The notes: generated from the letters alone by a model not told the origin. A stretch of DNA of 5,742 nucleotides from UBA1100 sp964533265 (GCA_964533265.1 CAZHJW010000155.1:1-5742), one strand, 5' to 3'; positions 1-5,742 are shown, numbered from the stretch's first letter. Numbers and translations: made by a program.

Positions 1-396
1 GCTCCAAACAGGCCAGCCTCTTTTTCGCTGTTCAACTTTAAAGGTCAAACACACAATCAAAGACACCCCCAAGGCAGCCAAAAAGAAAATCAAGAGGCCC
101 TGTTCATTGATATCACCTCCGAACGCCCATTGGCACCAGATGCCACACCAGGCAATACCGCCCGTAAGAAAAAAAACGCCGAGATAGATTGTCAGCCCCG
201 GATTCCAACCGAATCCTTTAATATTAGTGCGGAATTTACTGCGCCACAGAACCTCTGATAGCCCTCCTCCGATAAAACCCATGCTACTTATCCAAAAGGG
301 CCAATCCCGTATAAAAATAGCCTCAATGGCGAAACCAATCCAACAAGAACCCATGATTAGGATCCATAAAACTGGAATTTGCCGGCACTCGCCCAT
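1..396 (-). CDS. Trp-rich multi-pass membrane protein of unknown function, C-terminus outside window
   Basis: Translation from the ATG at 396 stays open for 132 codons to the left edge, so the 3' end is missing. The start overlaps the GYF_2 stop as TGATG, and a TGA in this frame lies two codons upstream, which bounds the start; no strong ribosome site is seen, so coupling is likely. The protein begins 'MGECRQIPVLWILIMGS' and shows four likely membrane helices at ~8-29, ~33-51, ~68-90 and ~100-119. It is rich in Trp (11 of 132) and has five Cys, including a CxxxC pair at C84 and C88 ('WCGIWCQW'). Acidic residues E25 and E48 lie in or near the first two helices. A basic patch (QRKRG, ~123-127) follows helix four. 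I do not recognise the family. Its position makes it the last visible member of the ExbBD operon. Confidence 0.75.
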   Translation of the reverse strand, partial: MGECRQIPVLWILIMGSCWIGFAIEAIFIRDWPFWISSMGFIGGGLSEVLWRSKFRTNIKGFGWNPGLTIYLGVFFLTGGIAWCGIWCQWAFGGDINEQGLLIFFLAALGVSLIVCLTFKVEQRKRGWPVWS

Positions 397-1043
397 CAAT
401 CAATTTTTAACCCATTCAACGGATCGTCATTATTATCAAATGGATTTACCTCTACAGGTTTACCCGTCTTTTCGCTATTGACCCCTAAAACATCAGGTGG
501 ATTTACTGCCGGCATTGTGATTGAATTCTCTGGAGACTTGGGAGTATCCTGTTTTCCGTCAGGCTCCAAAAGCTTCTGATCTGTAGATTTCACAGGCGCC
601 TTCAATGTCTCCTTATCAGCAAAAAAATACGAAGCGGCCGTCAATGTAAAGAGAATGGCCACAATACTGACCGTTGAAACTATAAGACTACGAACCAGAG
701 TACTTTGCGCAATAGCCCCCAACATTTCTGCAGGACTTTTACCCCGCATTTGTTTCATGAAGTCGCGCAACTCATCGACAGTAGCTGAACTATTGCCTTT
801 AAGGTTTTTCAAATCGCTCGGCAAACTTGCCATGGGCTGCACCGCTGGCTTCACATCCTTCCGCGCAAAAGCCTTGACTTCCGGCAAGCGAGAAAGCTTG
901 GCAACTGTGCCCCATTCCCTATCCCCTTCACACAAGGCAGGAGTATCAGGTTGAATTTGCCCTGTGTCCAATAACCCCTTCAACTCACTGGAAGTCAAAG
1001 GCCCATGTTTGCCCCCGTCAATCACTACGAATATATTCTTCAT
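396..1043 (-). CDS. GYF_2 (DUF4339) domain, single-pass membrane protein
   Basis: This 215-residue protein begins with a GYF_2/DUF4339 domain at ~4-55: 'FVVIDGGKHGPLTSSELKGL', with G14-P15, then 'GQIQPDTPALCEGDREW' with W44. Such domains are thought to mediate protein contacts. A linker follows, then a short amphipathic stretch ('VDELRDFMKQMRGKSPAEML', ~89-108) and one membrane helix at ~118-141. The basic residues before the helix favour a cytoplasmic N-terminus, which leaves a ~73-residue Pro/Asp/Asn-rich tail outside. The tail is too short for a TonB C-terminal domain and has no motif I recognise. The ATG at 1043 overlaps the second exbD stop as ATGA and has a strong ribosome site. The gene is embedded in the motor operon, so it may link ExbBD to a cytoplasmic partner; that role is inference. 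Confidence 0.82.
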   Translation of the reverse strand: MKNIFVVIDGGKHGPLTSSELKGLLDTGQIQPDTPALCEGDREWGTVAKLSRLPEVKAFARKDVKPAVQPMASLPSDLKNLKGNSSATVDELRDFMKQMRGKSPAEMLGAIAQSTLVRSLIVSTVSIVAILFTLTAASYFFADKETLKAPVKSTDQKLLEPDGKQDTPKSPENSITMPAVNPPDVLGVNSEKTGKPVEVNPFDNNDDPLNGLKID

Positions 1044-1447
1044 CTTTGTTTGTCCTCCTCCAATATGTGGTGCAGCTCGCCTCCTGCTTCACTGATGGCT
1101 TCAATTACCGGCTCAAAATATATGGCCGTAACTTCGTGATGCACTTTCAGTATCACTGTACGCCGACCGGCCTCGTTCTCGCCCAGAATCACCTTCAAAT
1201 CTTCATGCAAACTGGACACAGGAATTTCCCGCCCATTCAGGTAAGTCACATTGTATTTATCAATAACCACACTCGCATTCATGGTGGCTGGTCTCACCAA
1301 TTTGACACCATTGGCAGGCTTCCATTGCAAATGACTGTCATCTCGAGCCCGGGCCAATATCACGAAGAAAATCAGCAATAGAAACGCAATATCTCCCATC
1401 GCCATAGCCGGCACTGAAGCATCCATTTGTCTGCGTTTGACAATCAT
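1040..1447 (-). CDS. exbD: ExbD/TolR-family subunit 2
   Basis: A second ExbD of 135 residues. It begins 'MIVKRRQMDASVPAMAM', followed by a membrane helix at ~18-33 (GDIAFLLLIFFVIL); D19 again occupies the position of the conserved proton-carrying Asp. The periplasmic part has 'VTYLNGREIP' at ~67-76 and a final 'AIYFEPVIEAISEAGGELHHIL', which aligns with the end of subunit 1. It lacks the 'DKG..LP' linker of subunit 1 and has 'RARDDSHLQWKPANGVKLV' there, so the two are paralogues that probably have distinct contacts. The ATG at 1447 overlaps the previous stop as ATGA, with a GGTG 8 nt upstream. It should assemble with ExbB, possibly as a mixed ExbD dimer; that is inference. Confidence 0.92.
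   Translation of the reverse strand: MIVKRRQMDASVPAMAMGDIAFLLLIFFVILARARDDSHLQWKPANGVKLVRPATMNASVVIDKYNVTYLNGREIPVSSLHEDLKVILGENEAGRRTVILKVHHEVTAIYFEPVIEAISEAGGELHHILEEDKQR
1053..1061 (-). promoter_or_regulatory. Shine-Dalgarno site for the GYF_2 gene
   Basis: On the minus strand GGAGGAGGA lies 9 nt before the ATG at 1043. It is the strongest ribosome-binding site in the window and lies inside the end of the second exbD, which supports the chosen start and independent re-initiation. Confidence 0.75.
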
Positions 1448-1866
1448 TGCACCTGCACCGTTTGCTCTTCCTCAAGTTGCAACGTGATAACTCCTCCTGC
1501 ATCTTCAATAATACCTGTGACATCCATCCAGTGACTGTAGGGCACTTCCTTGCGACTTTTCACTGCTACAATCTTGTCTTCTTCACGGGTTTTATCTGCT
1601 AATTTAAGAATAATAGTTTTAGTAAAAGTTTCCTTCGGAAGAGGATTACCGTTCATAATGACCGCATCTCGAGTCAACTCCACTTCGATATTCTGACTCT
1701 GCTTATTTTTTTGCGGCTCCGGCTCACTGCGAGGCAAGGTCTGTGCCCGACCCTTATCTGGTTCGACTGAGGCGCAAACCAGAAAAAACACAATCAGGAT
1801 AAACGCTATATCACTGGTCGCGCTGGCCGGTGGTTCAACCAATAGTTTTGTGCGTTTGAGCTTCAA
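1444..1866 (-). CDS. exbD: ExbD/TolR-family subunit 1 (TTG start)
   Basis: This 140-residue protein is close to the usual ExbD length (about 140). It has a short basic cytoplasmic N-terminus, one membrane helix at ~18-34 (SDIAFILIVFFLV), and a periplasmic domain. D19 matches the essential membrane Asp of ExbD/TolR. The 'EPDKGRAQTLP' motif after the helix recalls the subtype known from Bacteroidetes and PVC bacteria. The domain continues with 'VIMNGNPLP' and ends near 'IIEDAGGVITLQLEEE'. The start is TTG at 1866: the frame has a TAA four codons earlier with no ATG or GTG between, and the next in-frame Met is residue 71, past the helix. The TTGA overlaps the ExbB stop by 4 nt. A weak purine-rich AGGGGGAT lies at 1878-1885. 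It should pair with ExbB in the motor, and with the second ExbD next door. Confidence 0.92.
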   Translation of the reverse strand: MKLKRTKLLVEPPASATSDIAFILIVFFLVCASVEPDKGRAQTLPRSEPEPQKNKQSQNIEVELTRDAVIMNGNPLPKETFTKTIILKLADKTREEDKIVAVKSRKEVPYSHWMDVTGIIEDAGGVITLQLEEEQTVQVQ

Positions 1867-2723
1867 TGTTGAGTCTTATCCCCCTGATTGAGCGTTAATT
1901 GCAGCGTTACTGCCTCCATCAGCTCGGCCGCACTTTCTTCCACATCCAATACAAATCCATTAATCACACTGGAAAAATAATTAAACGCCATAAACGCTGG
2001 AATACCCACTATGAGCCCAAAACACGTCGTTAAAAGAGCCACTTCAATTCCAGCGGCAGCTGCCTGGATAATATTGCCCCCGCCCGACTTATCCATTTCG
2101 ACAATATTATGAAACGCCACAATCATTCCCTGGACTGTCCCCAAAAAACCAAGCATTGGAGCAACACTCGATACAATAGCTAATACCGGAAGATGCCTTT
2201 CCAATGCCGCCACGATATGCACCCCATAGCTCTCCATGCTCTTTACCACCTGTTCTTCCAATCGAGCCGGGTCATAATTAAGTCGGCTTAAGACCAAATA
2301 CTTTCGCAACCCATTGGACAAAACAGCCGCCACCGGCCCCCTCTCCTTATCGCACCGGGCCAAGGCATCCTCAATGCGATCATTGGTTAAGTCCTCCAGC
2401 ACAGCCTGTCGCAAGGATTCAATATCCGTATCAAGCATCTTAAGACTGCGCCACCGTTCAATAATCACGGCCAAGGCCAGAATAGCCATAATCAAAATGG
2501 GCCACATGAAAAAACCGCCATCAATCAATAACCCAATGGCTCCCGAGTCAAAAAAATCGGAAATTGCCGAAGGCTCAGAAATCTCTTCACCGGTTACTTC
2601 ACCTCCTGTGTCTGCATTCTGGCCGGGATTTACCTCAGCAGGACTGGCATTGGTTCCGGTAGAATTAGTAGAGACACCGTTTGTACCCGCAATATTGGAA
2701 ACTTGAGCAAATAGAGAAAACAT
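1863..2723 (-). CDS. exbB: ExbB/TolQ/MotA-family proton-channel protein
   Basis: This is a 286-residue inner-membrane subunit of a motor driven by the proton motive force. Three membrane segments are visible at ~70-89, ~177-200 and ~222-248, with a cytoplasmic stretch between the first two. TM2 has the family signature 'APMLGFLGTVQGMI' (P189, G192, G195, T196). TM3 has 'GIEVALLTTCFGLIVGIPA', where E227 and T232 line up with E. coli ExbB E176 and T181, the residues linked to proton conduction. The N-terminus is longer than in E. coli ExbB: about 65 hydrophilic, Asn/Thr/Ser/Glu-rich residues follow 'MFSLFAQ'. The ATG at 2723 follows an in-frame TGA two codons upstream, which limits extension. 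No good Shine-Dalgarno sequence is seen. The stop overlaps the start of the first ExbD. Whether it serves a TonB-like, Tol-like or other task cannot be read from this protein. Confidence 0.93.
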   Translation of the reverse strand: MFSLFAQVSNIAGTNGVSTNSTGTNASPAEVNPGQNADTGGEVTGEEISEPSAISDFFDSGAIGLLIDGGFFMWPILIMAILALAVIIERWRSLKMLDTDIESLRQAVLEDLTNDRIEDALARCDKERGPVAAVLSNGLRKYLVLSRLNYDPARLEEQVVKSMESYGVHIVAALERHLPVLAIVSSVAPMLGFLGTVQGMIVAFHNIVEMDKSGGGNIIQAAAAGIEVALLTTCFGLIVGIPAFMAFNYFSSVINGFVLDVEESAAELMEAVTLQLTLNQGDKTQH

Positions 2724-2769
2724 GAATCAAAAGGCGATTAATTAAACCAGAAGTTCTGAGATAAACATA
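2724..2769 (-). other. 46-nt spacer between the large-protein gene and exbB
   Basis: This is the only intergenic gap in the window. It is AT-rich and holds an 11-nt inverted repeat, CAGAA-N-TTCTG, at 2748-2758, and the self-complementary octamer TTAATTAA at 2738-2745. Neither is followed by a T-run on the minus strand, so a Rho-independent terminator is not supported. No clear -35/-10 pair stands out, and there is no purine-rich ribosome-binding site just before the exbB ATG at 2723. Confidence 0.4.
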
Positions 2770-5742
2770 TCAATTATCGTTGTCGATGGAATTGGCCTCA
2801 CTCTCGAACTGAGCCAACATTTCAGGCAATGCCAAACGACCCCGTGCATATTTAGCGGCCTCACTTTCGGGGAAATCCCACCGACAGCGATTATACCGGC
2901 GGAAAGCAAACGAAACACTTTTCGCCCCTCGATAACTTTCCCCTGCCCAAAAGAGCGACTGAGCCGTTAACCCGTCATCAGGAAACTTCTTGGCAAAGAA
3001 ATCAAATACACCTCCCGCATCTGTGTATTTTTCGGCCTTATAATGGCATTGGCCCCACCGGAAACACATTTTGGGTGCAAACTCATGATCACCAAACCGG
3101 TCCATAAACTTTTCGGCAACCTTGGCAGCCACGACATAATTCTCACGTTGATAAAAATACTCATTGATCCGAATCATTACATTCGGAATCAGAGGACTCT
3201 TTGGATACGTCGCAGCCAAAGTAACATACTCTTCCAGGGCGCGATCAAAATCATTGGACTCCTCATAACACTGAGCAAGTTTGTATTGGGCATCAGCCGC
3301 CAGCGTATGATTGGGATACTGCCGGACAATCAGTGCGTAGCTGTTAGCCGCCGCATTCCAATCCTCCAACTCTTGGGAAAATTGGCCGCTGAGATAGGCA
3401 ATTCGAGGCAGATATCTTGGATCAGGATAATCGACCATGATCTCCTTCAGGATACGCCGTCCCGCTTTAAGTGCTTTTTGACTCTCGTCCTTTCGCTCTA
3501 ACTTTAGGTTGTTTTTAAACAATTCAAAATAGCTTTCAGCAATGTGGAATTGTGTTTGAACCGCCAGTTGCTGATTCCCAAAAATCTTACTGAAGGCCGA
3601 AACGATCCCATCAGTCCCAATAGCGACAGGAAGCTCAATACTGTGATCGACAATCCCCTCTTCAGTGTCTGTGGACTCATCCGAATAGATAGCAGTGAGC
3701 TGATCGCCAAAGAAGCACTCGATCTCTTTATCAATTTCGCTGAAATTGGCAGGTGTTGGTTTTTCACGGGCCTTGAGCTCAAATGAGCCGGTAAATATTC
3801 CACTGTGACTTAGGGTTTCACTGAGCTTTACCGTTTCCTTTTCTCCGCTCTGACTCTGAATAATAGCTGTCGCCGCATCTCGTTCATCAGAGATGTCCAA
3901 ATCCGGGTCAGACACCATCACAAAAAGTTTTTCGCCCACATGCAGTAATTCCACGCTCTCATCATAACCCTCATTGGTAATAGCCAGATTTCCGCTCGTC
4001 CTTAAACGCGCTTGATCAGAAAGCTCCTGCTCAATTCCCTCAGGCCGAACCGTATCCTGATAAGATGCTGTCATTATGGATTTACCATTTACATTCAAAA
4101 CTGTATCCAGCAAATCATTACCCGCCTGCTGCTCTTCATCTTCCACCGGACGAACCCGACCGAGCAGACCTCCTCCAGAACCCGAAGTACGTGGCAGCTT
4201 CATTGGACTCCCTTCCCCTCCCAATTGAAGCGCAACCTGCCCCACGAATCTTCCCATGCGTAATGCGGGATTCGCCTGACCCTCATCAACAGCCGAAAAA
4301 TCTCCAAACTGTGTCGCCAGCACACAGGTCACCTCAACTGCGTTGGTCGTTCCTGAGTTAATTAAAACTTTCACTTTGCTTAAACTATCCTTAGCAGCAT
4401 CCGGATCAATAACTTCGACAGTCAATGGCACAAAATAATCCACACCAACAGGACCCTCTAGGCCCTCAAGTCGGGGAAGATAAACAGGCTGAGGGGAGGC
4501 CTCTGAATCGGCAGGGGGCTGTGTGCGACGTGTAGCGATAATACGCACCAACCCATCAGTGGGTTCATTGGCAAAGACAACCCCTTCCCGTTCCACTGAA
4601 TGACCCGGGAATGTATTTTGCAAGTCTGCATACCGGCAATAGATGCTATCACCCGCTTTAATTTGCAATTTATCAACCTCCTCTACTTTTGAAGTTTCCA
4701 CTTCAACCCTGAATACCCCAGAATACTCCTCAGTCTCTGTAGCCTTCATATTCATCCATTTTTTACCGTTCAACCAGATTCCCACGGGCACAGTGTCACG
4801 TTGATCAGTTTGATCCATATCATAATCAACCACTTCAAAGGTAACCCGGTCACCGGGATCCACTCTAAGTAACTCCTTACGGGTCTGAGCAACTCCTCCA
4901 CCAGCATTCCTGGCAAAATCAAACCCAATGGGAACCACTCGAGCATCGTTGTAGGTTGCCTGCAGCTTTTGGGTCAGCAATCGGCTGCCTCCCTTGGTCG
5001 CTACTGAAGTTTCATCAGTATAACTGGCAAGAACTATGTCACCTCCTGCAATTTCAAGGGTTGAATTTTCAGCCAGTGTACTGACGTCAACCTCAGTCGG
5101 GATGAATATGTTGTCTTTATTTGCGATCTCAATGTGGTTAATGGCAACTGAATCCGCCAGATATTCATCGACTTGAAAACGCGCATAACGTAACTCAACC
5201 GGGTCAAAAAAGAACTCCCACTCACGATCGCGTTGTATTACTCCTGCACCTGAAGCCGGGCGCAACTCGATGCCGGACAAATCCATAAGGACAGCTCCCA
5301 CAATTTCCAATGGTTTAATGGTAAGGATTTGTGATCCCGCCGCGTCAATCTGCACCAATCCCACCCGTTGCCAAGAAAAACGGTGAGGGTCACCGGTTTT
5401 TTGCACCGTTGCCTCTATCATCTGATCTCCGAATTCCAAACGGAACAGTGAACCTCCCTCGATATGCGCTGAATTCACCCAAACCTCATAAGCACCGGGT
5501 TGTTGGGCATTAAAGGCCCATTTGAGCCAATCACCAGGCTTTTGCCAATGATGAACCCTTTTAACCTTATTTAGTTCACCAGCCGCAAACTCCTCCGTTT
5601 CCTTTTGCAACTCCACCTTATCTAAATCCATCACCAATGTCGTAGCTTTGGAACCATTTCTCTCAGGCTCATTACCAAAATATTTCTTGGCTGCCTCAAG
5701 GTCGAAATCAGCCTTATTAAAAGGTTTCAACTGGGGCTGTGC
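2770..5742 (-). CDS. Large CBM-like / Ig-like / TPR repeat protein, N-terminus outside window
   Basis: The frame is open to the right edge, so 990 residues are visible and the true start lies upstream. Residues are numbered here from the first visible codon. Residues ~9-162 resemble the beta-sandwich carbohydrate-binding modules (CBM6/35-like) common in planctomycete and verrucomicrobial proteins: the HHWQKPGDWLKWAF strand, 'PGAYEVWVNSA', and a closing 'LMDLSGIELRP'. Residues ~219-266 hold a half module, and ~290-399, ~432-570 and ~598-704 three related Ig-like modules, with a Gly/Ser-rich linker near 518-530. Residues ~722-979 form TPR-type helical pairs such as 'AADAQYKLAQCYEESNDFD' and 'FDRALEEYVTLAATYPKSP', similar in style to YbgF/CpoB and BamD. 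The protein ends in an Asn/Asp-rich tail. It lies 46 nt upstream of exbB on the same strand. I infer that it is exported and works in the periplasm or at the outer membrane with the ExbBD motor, but no signal peptide can be seen. The exact function is unknown. Confidence 0.9.
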   Translation of the reverse strand, partial: AQPQLKPFNKADFDLEAAKKYFGNEPERNGSKATTLVMDLDKVELQKETEEFAAGELNKVKRVHHWQKPGDWLKWAFNAQQPGAYEVWVNSAHIEGGSLFRLEFGDQMIEATVQKTGDPHRFSWQRVGLVQIDAAGSQILTIKPLEIVGAVLMDLSGIELRPASGAGVIQRDREWEFFFDPVELRYARFQVDEYLADSVAINHIEIANKDNIFIPTEVDVSTLAENSTLEIAGGDIVLASYTDETSVATKGGSRLLTQKLQATYNDARVVPIGFDFARNAGGGVAQTRKELLRVDPGDRVTFEVVDYDMDQTDQRDTVPVGIWLNGKKWMNMKATETEEYSGVFRVEVETSKVEEVDKLQIKAGDSIYCRYADLQNTFPGHSVEREGVVFANEPTDGLVRIIATRRTQPPADSEASPQPVYLPRLEGLEGPVGVDYFVPLTVEVIDPDAAKDSLSKVKVLINSGTTNAVEVTCVLATQFGDFSAVDEGQANPALRMGRFVGQVALQLGGEGSPMKLPRTSGSGGGLLGRVRPVEDEEQQAGNDLLDTVLNVNGKSIMTASYQDTVRPEGIEQELSDQARLRTSGNLAITNEGYDESVELLHVGEKLFVMVSDPDLDISDERDAATAIIQSQSGEKETVKLSETLSHSGIFTGSFELKAREKPTPANFSEIDKEIECFFGDQLTAIYSDESTDTEEGIVDHSIELPVAIGTDGIVSAFSKIFGNQQLAVQTQFHIAESYFELFKNNLKLERKDESQKALKAGRRILKEIMVDYPDPRYLPRIAYLSGQFSQELEDWNAAANSYALIVRQYPNHTLAADAQYKLAQCYEESNDFDRALEEYVTLAATYPKSPLIPNVMIRINEYFYQRENYVVAAKVAEKFMDRFGDHEFAPKMCFRWGQCHYKAEKYTDAGGVFDFFAKKFPDDGLTAQSLFWAGESYRGAKSVSFAFRRYNRCRWDFPESEAAKYARGRLALPEMLAQFESEANSIDNDN
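2806..3579 (-). repeat. C-terminal TPR array of the large protein
   Basis: Visible residues ~722-979 consist of alternating amphipathic helices of about 34-40 residues per pair. TPR-type positions are visible in 'AQYKLAQCYEESNDFDRALE', 'FRWGQCHYKAEKYTDAGGVF' and 'SLFWAGESYRGAKSVSFAFR', each followed by a 'yP' turn (QYPNH, TYPKS, KFPDD, DFPES). Roughly six repeats are likely. This style matches YbgF/CpoB-like periplasmic TPR proteins and suggests a protein-protein scaffold. Confidence 0.8.
3631..3951 (-). repeat. Ig-like repeat module C in the large protein
   Basis: Visible residues ~598-704. It starts 'HVGEKLFVMVSDPDLD', with Asp at 612, 614, 616, 619 and 622. It then has 'HSGIFTGSF' and closes with 'GDQLTAIYSDES' (G679-D688). 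The acidic spacing and the 35-residue distance from the first Asp to the SG pair equal those of module A. The '(E)T..SGxFTG' plus 'GDxLxxxYxD' pair is a recurring pattern in bacterial and archaeal surface-protein beta-sandwich repeats. Confidence 0.65.
4033..4449 (-). repeat. Ig-like repeat module B in the large protein, with an insertion
   Basis: Visible residues ~432-570. It keeps the order of landmarks seen in modules A and C: 'VEVIDPDAAKD' (a reduced acidic loop), 'MGRFVGQVAL' in place of the SGxFxG strand, and 'NGKSIMTASYQD' in place of GDxxxxxYxD. About 40 additional residues, including a Gly/Ser stretch followed by charged residues, are inserted between the second and third landmarks. 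It is more diverged than A or C. Confidence 0.5.
4546..4875 (-). repeat. Ig-like repeat module A in the large protein
   Basis: Visible residues ~290-399. The module begins 'DPGDRVTFEVVDYDMD', with Asp at 306, 308, 310, 313 and 316 (DxDxDxxDxxD). It continues with 'YSGVF' (S341-F344) and ends with 'GDSIYCRYAD' (G364-D373). The same landmarks recur at the same internal distances in module C. The fold is inferred to be an Ig-like beta-sandwich, and the acidic loop could bind calcium. Confidence 0.65.
4945..5088 (-). repeat. Half copy of the Ig-like repeat module in the large protein
   Basis: Visible residues ~219-266 contain 'AGGDIVLASYTDET'. The G-D-x5-Y-x-D signature (G234-D243) matches the end of the later full modules with the same spacing. 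The preceding acidic loop of a full module is not evident. The stretch before it ('RFQVDEYLADSVAINHIEI') may be a diverged front half. Confidence 0.5.
5257..5718 (-). other. CBM6/35-like (galactose-binding fold) domain within the large protein
   Basis: Visible residues ~9-162 follow the usual pattern of this beta-sandwich family. There is an aromatic strand with 'W..PGDWLKW', a 'PGAYEVWVNSA' strand, a 'GDQMIEATVQKTGD' hairpin, an 'F.W..VG.V.ID.AG...L.I.P' stretch, and a final strand 'MDLSGIELRP'. In this family such domains often bind glycans; binding here is inference. Assignment is by pattern recognition only. Confidence 0.55.

Noticed and set aside
227..579. Plus-strand open frames of 84 and 66 codons near the GYF_2/membrane-gene junction
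   Set aside because: The minus strand here carries two coupled genes with coherent membrane features, while the plus-strand translations look random.
655..954. Plus-strand open frame of 99 codons opposite the GYF_2 gene
   Set aside because: It is antisense to a recognised GYF_2 domain and membrane helix, with no coding evidence of its own.
396..1043. GYF_2 protein as a TonB homologue
   Set aside because: It has one helix and a Pro-containing outer tail, but the tail is only ~73 residues, ends in an acidic Asn/Asp stretch, and lacks a TonB C-terminal domain. The helix also sits in the middle of the protein and not at its N-terminus.
2314..2706. Plus-strand open frame of 130 codons opposite exbB
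   Set aside because: It lies entirely antisense to a well-supported ExbB coding region and its translation has no recognisable domain.
2738..2758. Rho-independent terminator after the large-protein gene
   Set aside because: The inverted repeat has only 5-bp arms with a 1-nt centre and no following T-run on the minus strand.
3043..3501. Plus-strand open frame of 152 codons opposite the TPR region
   Set aside because: It is antisense to the TPR array, has no ribosome site I can support, and its translation lacks recognisable motifs. It is a shadow of the real frame.
5728..5730. TTG as the start codon of the large protein
   Set aside because: The frame continues upstream without a stop to the window edge (Ala-Gln-Pro-Gln precede it), there is no ribosome-binding site, and an exported protein would need a signal peptide upstream. 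It is most likely an internal Leu codon.

Overview
All the coding sequence I can support lies on the minus strand, so the window reads from right to left as one block of six genes. Both outer genes are cut by the window edges. In transcription order they are: (1) a large multidomain protein, 5742-2770, with its N-terminus outside the window. It has a carbohydrate-binding-like beta-sandwich, a series of Ig-like modules and a C-terminal TPR array. (2) An ExbB/TolQ/MotA-family proton-channel subunit, 2723-1863. (3) A first ExbD/TolR subunit, 1866-1444, starting at TTG. (4) A second ExbD/TolR subunit, 1447-1040. (5) A single-pass membrane protein with an N-terminal GYF_2 (DUF4339) domain, 1043-396. 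(6) A Trp-rich multi-pass membrane protein, 396-1, that runs off the left edge.

The last five genes are packed very tightly. Three successive junctions are 4-nt NTGA start/stop overlaps, and the fourth is a 1-nt TGATG overlap. This points to one translationally coupled operon. The only gap, 46 nt, lies between the large protein and exbB. It holds two small palindromes and no recognisable terminator. No stretch longer than 300 bases lacks a gene, and I see no RNA genes, CRISPR arrays or insertion sequences.

The organism is most likely in the PVC superphylum, probably Verrucomicrobiota. Reasons are the GYF_2 protein beside ExbB/ExbD, the 'SDIAF'/'GDIAF' ExbD subtype in place of the proteobacterial 'TPLID' type, and the CBM-like/Ig/TPR architecture. 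This is inferred from family knowledge without a database search. Base composition looks moderate in GC.

Functionally, ExbB plus two ExbD subunits should form an inner-membrane motor driven by the proton motive force, like ExbBD or TolQR. The large protein is probably exported and may act in the periplasm or at the outer membrane as the partner that receives or organises the work; its TPR array recalls CpoB/YbgF of Tol-Pal. The GYF_2 protein could link the motor to a cytoplasmic partner. No TonB C-terminal domain, TolA, TolB or Pal is visible here. The most interesting points are the repeated module in the large protein with exactly conserved acidic spacing, the GYF_2 protein embedded in a motor operon, and the truncated Trp-rich membrane protein at the left edge.
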